From NCBI GenBank assembly GCA_900316435.1, contig ONCY01000011.1, positions 1 through 35,353 on the forward strand: a stretch of DNA of 35,353 nt. The letters are read 5' to 3'. This document shows, in pieces, positions 31,195 to 35,353 of the stretch. The DNA is from an uncultured Eubacteriales bacterium. GTDB lineage: Bacteria > Bacillota > Clostridia > Oscillospirales > Acutalibacteraceae. The translations under genes and the position numbers were made by a program. Below the pieces are notes generated by a model, which was not told the DNA's origin, did no database searches, and worked only from the letters and a program-made list of their open reading frames with translations. Position 1 is the first letter of the stretch, and each line of letters opens with the position of its first letter.

Positions 31195-31229
31195 CAGGGT
31201 TCGAGAAATTCGAGCCCTGTTTTATTTTT
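31195..31229 (+). terminator. Terminator of ilvD
   Basis: 10-bp stem CAGGGTTCGA / TCGAGCCCTG (one G-U pair), 5-nt loop, then TTTTATTTTT. Confidence 0.88.
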
Positions 31230-31232
31230 ATG

Positions 31233-31261
31233 TTGATGAATCGGAAAAAAAGGTGTACAAT
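31233..31261 (+). promoter_or_regulatory. Promoter of the ABC exporter-maf genes
   Basis: The -35 is TTGATG (31233-31238), the spacer is 17 nt and the -10 is TACAAT (31256-31261). A short direct repeat (AATCACTA twice) lies in the leader. Confidence 0.6.
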
Positions 31262-31306
31262 AGTTCTACACACAAATCACTAAGCACTAATCACTAAAGA
31301 AAATCT

Positions 31307-31819
31307 ATGTTTAAGCTTCGACGATTTTTAAAGGACTACAAAAAAGAATGCATAATAGGACCGCTTTGCAAGCTGCTTGAGGCTGTTTTGGAGCTGTTTG
31401 TGCCGCTTGTTATGGCGAATATTATCGACGTGGGAATCAATGAACTGCACGACGCCGGCTATGTCTGGCGCATGGGCGGCCTGCTTGTGCTGCTTGCCGT
31501 TCTGGGCTGGTCAAGCGCTATGTTCACCCAGTATTTCGCTTCAAGGGCTTCTCAGGGAGCGGGCACAAAAATCAGGCGGGCGCTGTTTGAGCACATCAAT
31601 ACGCTCTCGCACGCCGAGCTTGACAGGCTCGGTACTCCGTCGCTGATAACCAGAATCACCAACGACACAAATCAGGTGCAGCAGAGCATAGCCATGATGA
31701 TCCGCCTGCTTACGCGCGCGCCGTTTATAATCGCGGGCTCGCTTATTATGGCGATGACGATAAATCTTAAGCTGTCGCTCATCTTCTTCGGGGCGGCGCT
31801 GCTTATCGCGCTAGCTTGA
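31307..31819 (+). pseudogene. ABC exporter subunit A, N-terminal part of a frameshifted gene
   Basis: N-terminal membrane part of a type I ABC exporter (one membrane domain plus one ATPase domain). It starts MFKLRRFLKDYKKECIIGPL and runs through VPLVMANIIDVGI, the cytoplasmic loop RRALFEHINTLSHAELDRLGTPSLITRITNDTNQVQ, and the helix FIIAGSLIMAMTINLKLSLIFF. It then stops (TGA 31817-31819) in the middle of the transmembrane domain at ALLIALA. About 20 residues of the usual 'FKK-Q-KLDKI' link are missing, and the sequence continues in another frame at 31815. The ribosome site is weak (AAAGAAAATCT). Confidence 0.82.
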
Positions 31820-32987
31820 TAAAATCGGGCTTATAGCGCGCGAAAACCTCTCCGGCAACCGCGTTATCAGGGCGTTTTCAAAGCAAAAGACCGAGTGCGC
31901 CCGCGTTGACAGCGCAACCGAGGACTTGGCGAAAACATCTATCAGGGTAAGCTGCCTTTCGGCGCTGCTCAGCCCCGTTACTTATGCCGTTACCGACGTG
32001 GCTATTATTCTAATTGTATGGTTCGGCGCGGTCGAGGTAAATGTCGGAGGAATGAAAACGGGCGACATTGTGGCGCTTGTAAGCTATATGACGCAGATTT
32101 TGCTTGCTATGGTGGTGGTGGCTAACCTTGTAATTTTAATGACGCGTTCATCAGCCTGCGCCAAGCGCATAAATGAGGTCTTTGAAACAAAACCGAGCGT
32201 GACCGAGAAGAATCACGATAAGATTGAGGTTGACGAATCAGCTCCCAAAATTCAGTTTGAGCATGTCAGCTTTAACTTTAACTCGGACGGCGACGACGAG
32301 CTCAGCGACATAAGCTTTGAAGTGAAAAGAGGAAGCACCGTAGGCGTAATCGGCGGTACGGGCAGCGGCAAAAGTACGCTGATAAGCCTTATTCCGCGCT
32401 TTTATGACGTCAGCTCGGGCTGCGTGCGCGTTGACGGCGTTGACGTAAGGGACTACTCCTTTAAGCAGCTCAGAAAACAAATAGGTATTGTGCCGCAGCA
32501 GAGCATTCTGTTCAGCGGCAGTATCCGTGACAATATGAAGTGGCAGGACAAAAACGCCTCTGACGAACAGATTATCAGGGCGCTTAAAATCGCTCAGGCT
32601 TACGAGTTTGTAAGCAAGCTCCCCGAAGGGCTGGACGCCCGCGTTGAACAGGGCGGCAAGAACTTCAGCGGCGGACAGCGGCAGAGGCTCTGCATAGCAA
32701 GAGCGCTTGTAAAGGCGCCGAAGCTGCTTATTCTCGACGACAGCTTTTCTGCTCTCGATTTGGCTACCGACGCCGCTCTCAGAAAGGCGCTTAAGGAGAA
32801 TACCGAGGGCATGACGGTTATTATCGTCACCCAGCGCAGCACCACCGTTAAAAACGCCGATTTGATCCTTGTTATGGGCGACGGCGAGCTTGCGGGCAAG
32901 GGCACTCACAGGGAGCTTTTTGAAACCTGCGAAACCTACCGTGAGATCTGCCTCTCTCAGCAGAGCGAAACGGAGGCGGTAAAATGA
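31815..32987 (+). pseudogene. ABC exporter subunit A, C-terminal part with degenerate ATPase site
   Basis: Resumes with LDKIGLIARENLSGNRVIRA, typical of the second intracellular loop; the first ATG is at 31926. The remaining helices lead to the ATPase domain: Walker A GGTGSGKST, Q-loop IGIVPQQSILFSGS, signature FSGGQRQRL, Walker B LLILDDSFSALD and switch VTQRST. The residue after Walker B is Asp, not Glu, and the switch His is Gln, as in the degenerate-site half of heterodimeric exporters such as TM287/288. The stop overlaps the start of subunit B (ATGA, 32984-32987). The deletion relative to subunit A's upstream part is about 56-62 bp, out of frame. Confidence 0.85.
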
Positions 32988-34732
32988 AGAATTCCCCAGT
33001 TAAAAAGGTGCTTAAAAAGCTTAAGCCCTACCGTTTTATTCTGCTTTTGGCGGTGCTCTTCGCGCTTGTGGGCGTGTCGCTCACGCTGTATATTCCCGTG
33101 CTTGTCGGCCGGGCTATAGACCATATTATAAGTAAGGGCAACGTCGGTTTTGAAGATGTAGCAAGGATTTTAGGCTATATCGGAATAGCTATAGGCGGCG
33201 TTACCGTCTGCCAGTGGCTTATGAATTATCTTGTTAATCTTGTAAGCTTCCGCACCGTGCGCGACCTGCGCCGCGAGGTTTTCCGCAAGCTCAACTCGGT
33301 TCCGCTCTCGTACATCGACACCCACGGTCACGGCGACCTTATGAGCCGCGTTATCAACGACGTGGACGCTGTCGGCGACGGACTTACCCAGCTGTTTTTG
33401 CAGCTTTTCTCGGGCGTTGTTACTATTGTGGGAACGCTTGTGTTCATGCTGATGATCGACTGGAGGATCGCGCTTGTCGTGTTCTTCCTTACTCCGCTGT
33501 CGCTGTTTGTGGCGGGCTTTATCGGCAAGCTGACTTCAAGACGGTTCCGCGAGCAGCAGATTTTGCAGGGCGAGATCTCGTCATATGTTGAGGAGTATGT
33601 CGGCAACCAGCGCGTTGTAAAGGCCTTTTCCTACGAAGAGCAGGCTTTTGAGGACTTTGACCTCTACAATACCGAGCTTTACGACGTGGGCTTCAAGGCT
33701 CAGTACGCGGGCGCTCTGGCTAATCCCACAACCAGACTTGTTAACGCTATTGTGTACGCGGCAGTCGGAATCATCGGCGCTTTAGCGGCGCTTTCGGGAA
33801 CGCTCACCGTGGGCGGATTGTCGTGCTTTCTGACATACGCAAACCAGTACACCAAGCCCTTTAACGAGGTTACGGGTGTGCTTACCCAGCTCCAGACGGG
33901 TATAGCCGCCGCAGGGCGCGTTTTTGAGGTTCTTGAGGCTGAGGACGAAACGCGCGACAGCGCCTCAGCGCCATCTCCAAAGCATAAAGGCGAGGTGAAT
34001 ATTGAGGACGTAAGCTTTTCCTACACCCCCGAAAAGCCGCTTATCAGGCATTTTTCACTCAGCGTCAAAAGCGGCACTCATGTGGCTATAGTAGGTCCCA
34101 CGGGCTGCGGCAAGACCACGCTGATAAATCTGCTTATGCGCTTTTACGACGTCAACAGCGGCAGAATTACGGTTGACGGTACGGATATCCGCGATATGAA
34201 GCGCGACGACCTGCGCTCGCGATACGGAATGGTGCTTCAGGACAGCTGGCTGTTTAACGGAACTATCATGGAAAACCTGCGCTACGGCAATGAAAACGCT
34301 TCCGATGAGGATGTTGTAGCGGCGGCTAAGGCGGCGTACGCCCACAGCTTTATCAGAAGAATGCCGAGCGGCTACAACACGGTTATAAGCGAGGGCGGCG
34401 GCAACCTCAGCCAGGGGCAGAGGCAGCTGCTCTGTATAGCGCGCGCCATGCTGACAGACCCCGAGATACTGATTCTCGACGAGGCGACCTCGTCAATCGA
34501 TACCCTGACCGAAATCCGCGTCCAGAAGGCGTTTGCAAAGATGATGAAGGGAAGAACAAGCTTTGTTGTGGCTCACCGTCTGTCAACAATCAGGGAAAGC
34601 GACGTTATTCTTGTAATGCGCGACGGCAATATTATTGAGCAGGGCAGCCATAATGAGCTGCTTAAAAAGAAGGGCTTCTATTTTGAGCTGTATAACTCAC
34701 AGTTTGCAAAACCGTCTTTACAAATCACCTGA
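32984..34732 (+). CDS. ABC exporter subunit B of a heterodimeric multidrug-type transporter
   Basis: 582 aa, complete. Six transmembrane helices occupy about residues 18-310, with the coupling-loop landmarks SRVINDVDAVGDGLTQL and QRVVKAFSYEEQAFEDF. The ATPase domain has Walker A GPTGCGKTT (about 371-379), Q-loop YGMVLQDSWLFNG, signature LSQGQRQ (Gln in place of Gly), Walker B ILILDEATSSID with catalytic Glu, and switch His in VVAHRLST. This half carries the Walker B Glu and switch His that are degenerate in subunit A, so the two form the usual asymmetric pair. It is translationally coupled to subunit A by the ATGA overlap. The substrate is unknown; drug or lipid export is typical. Without intact subunit A it is probably non-functional. 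Confidence 0.93.
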   Translation: MKNSPVKKVLKKLKPYRFILLLAVLFALVGVSLTLYIPVLVGRAIDHIISKGNVGFEDVARILGYIGIAIGGVTVCQWLMNYLVNLVSFRTVRDLRREVFRKLNSVPLSYIDTHGHGDLMSRVINDVDAVGDGLTQLFLQLFSGVVTIVGTLVFMLMIDWRIALVVFFLTPLSLFVAGFIGKLTSRRFREQQILQGEISSYVEEYVGNQRVVKAFSYEEQAFEDFDLYNTELYDVGFKAQYAGALANPTTRLVNAIVYAAVGIIGALAALSGTLTVGGLSCFLTYANQYTKPFNEVTGVLTQLQTGIAAAGRVFEVLEAEDETRDSASAPSPKHKGEVNIEDVSFSYTPEKPLIRHFSLSVKSGTHVAIVGPTGCGKTTLINLLMRFYDVNSGRITVDGTDIRDMKRDDLRSRYGMVLQDSWLFNGTIMENLRYGNENASDEDVVAAAKAAYAHSFIRRMPSGYNTVISEGGGNLSQGQRQLLCIARAMLTDPEILILDEATSSIDTLTEIRVQKAFAKMMKGRTSFVVAHRLSTIRESDVILVMRDGNIIEQGSHNELLKKKGFYFELYNSQFAKPSLQIT

Positions 34733-34773
34733 AAAATTGTATGATAGATACAGTACCGATAGGACGTGATAAT

Positions 34774-35334
34774 ATGATTGTACTTGCATCAAACTCACCC
34801 AGAAGAAAGGAACTGCTGCGGCTTATAAGCCCCGGCTTTGAAATCGAGCCCGCCGAGATTGACGAGAGGCTCGACGGCAATATTCCGCTTGACAAAATGC
34901 CCGAGCATTTGGCAATAAAAAAGGCTGAGGCGGTTCATAAAAATCACCCCGACGATATTGTTATCGGCTGCGACACGGGCGTATTTATCAATAATATGAT
35001 GATAGGAAAGCCCGGCACCGACAAGACCGCTTTTGAAATTCTTAAAATGCTTTCGGGCAAAACCCACCGCGTAATAACGGGCTGCGCCGTTTTTAAGGGC
35101 GATGAGATGATTTCGTTCTCGCAGGTTACCGAGGTTGAGTTTTATCCGCTCACCGACGAAGAAATCAACGCGTATATCGCAACAGGCGAGCCAAACGATA
35201 AGGCGGGCGCCTACGGAATACAGGGCAAAGGCGCTTTGCTTGTAAAGCAGATAAAGGGCGACTACTACAACGTTGTAGGTCTGCCGATAGCGCTGCTGAA
35301 AAGAAAGCTCAGCGAGTTTTTAACGGAAGAATAG
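34774..35334 (+). CDS. maf: Maf-family nucleoside triphosphate pyrophosphatase
   Basis: 186 aa; hydrolyses non-canonical or modified nucleoside triphosphates, releasing pyrophosphate (house-cleaning, septum-linked in some bacteria). Motifs: LASNSPRRKELL at the N-terminus, then EIDERLDG, IGCDTGVFINN (catalytic Asp), IGKPGTDKTAFEILKMLSGKTHRV, and YIATGEPNDKAGAYGIQGKGA near the C-terminus. The start at 34774 is favoured because the family motif begins a few residues later and AGGACGTG lies upstream; the ATG at 34741 is 33 nt earlier. It lies 41 nt after the ABC subunit B stop, so it may be cotranscribed. The window ends 19 nt after its stop. Confidence 0.94.
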   Translation: MIVLASNSPRRKELLRLISPGFEIEPAEIDERLDGNIPLDKMPEHLAIKKAEAVHKNHPDDIVIGCDTGVFINNMMIGKPGTDKTAFEILKMLSGKTHRVITGCAVFKGDEMISFSQVTEVEFYPLTDEEINAYIATGEPNDKAGAYGIQGKGALLVKQIKGDYYNVVGLPIALLKRKLSEFLTEE

Positions 35335-35353
35335 TAAAAATCCACCGGCAAAT

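Noticed and set aside
32238..32909. 223-codon minus-strand frame opposite the ABC ATPase domain
   Set aside because: The plus strand has Walker A, signature and Walker B motifs in order; the antisense frame reflects codon bias.

Overview
The window looks like a chromosomal segment of a Gram-positive gut or rumen Clostridium, most likely a Ruminococcus-type Oscillospiraceae. Four secreted proteins carry dockerin modules. One of them is a type I pullulanase with MucBP-like and starch-binding (CBM26-like) modules, an architecture reminiscent of Ruminococcus bromii amylosome enzymes. Promoters are of the housekeeping type with 17-nt spacers, and ribosome binding sites are AGGAGG-like. Genus assignment is inference from protein style only; there is no rRNA or tRNA in the window.

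Layout. 1-1130: 3' part of phosphonopyruvate decarboxylase (phosphonate biosynthesis). 1168-2775: membrane-anchored trypsin-like protease with a C-terminal FHA domain, whose signal peptide is put out of frame by a 20-bp tandem duplication. 2782-3788 (minus): small cohesin-like plus dockerin protein. 3888-4083: copy 1 of a dispersed hairpin-ended repeat. 4069-6170 (minus): murT-gatD peptidoglycan amidation operon, with an unusual GatD lacking the nucleophile Cys. 6179-9097 (minus): 926-aa Ig-like repeat protein with a dockerin. 9179-10182 (minus): diacylglycerol-kinase-family lipid kinase. 10311-17175: giant repeat-containing secreted protein interrupted by one in-frame TAA, then a translationally coupled 54-aa peptide. 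17281-18186 (minus): zinc-dependent phospholipase C-like protein. 18244-20919: four-gene operon (NUDIX, ornithine-carbamoyltransferase-like, unknown, GNAT). 20926-21846 (minus): N-terminal dockerin plus cysteine-peptidase-like domain. 21853-22436 (minus): conserved-looking 88-aa protein with a long leader. 22440-22800: gene-free, palindrome-rich. 22803-24010 (minus): serine beta-lactamase-like lipoprotein. 24109-27437: pullulanase. 27461-28907: cysK remnant between inverted copies of the dispersed repeat. 28982-29435: small secreted Ser/Thr-rich protein. 29458-31229: ilvD. 31233-34732: heterodimeric ABC exporter, first subunit frameshifted. 34774-35334: Maf pyrophosphatase.

Two themes stand out. 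One is extracellular polymer handling: dockerin proteins, pullulanase, Ig-like and giant surface proteins, with cell-wall genes such as murT/gatD alongside. The other is a run of small lesions in otherwise intact genes: a 20-bp duplication, one nonsense codon and two out-of-frame internal deletions. These are either real gene decay or phase-type variation in this strain, or local assembly errors, and raw reads would separate the two. The best candidates for something undescribed are the hairpin-ended repeat family, the NUDIX/carbamoyltransferase/unknown/GNAT operon, and the giant protein with its coupled 54-aa peptide.
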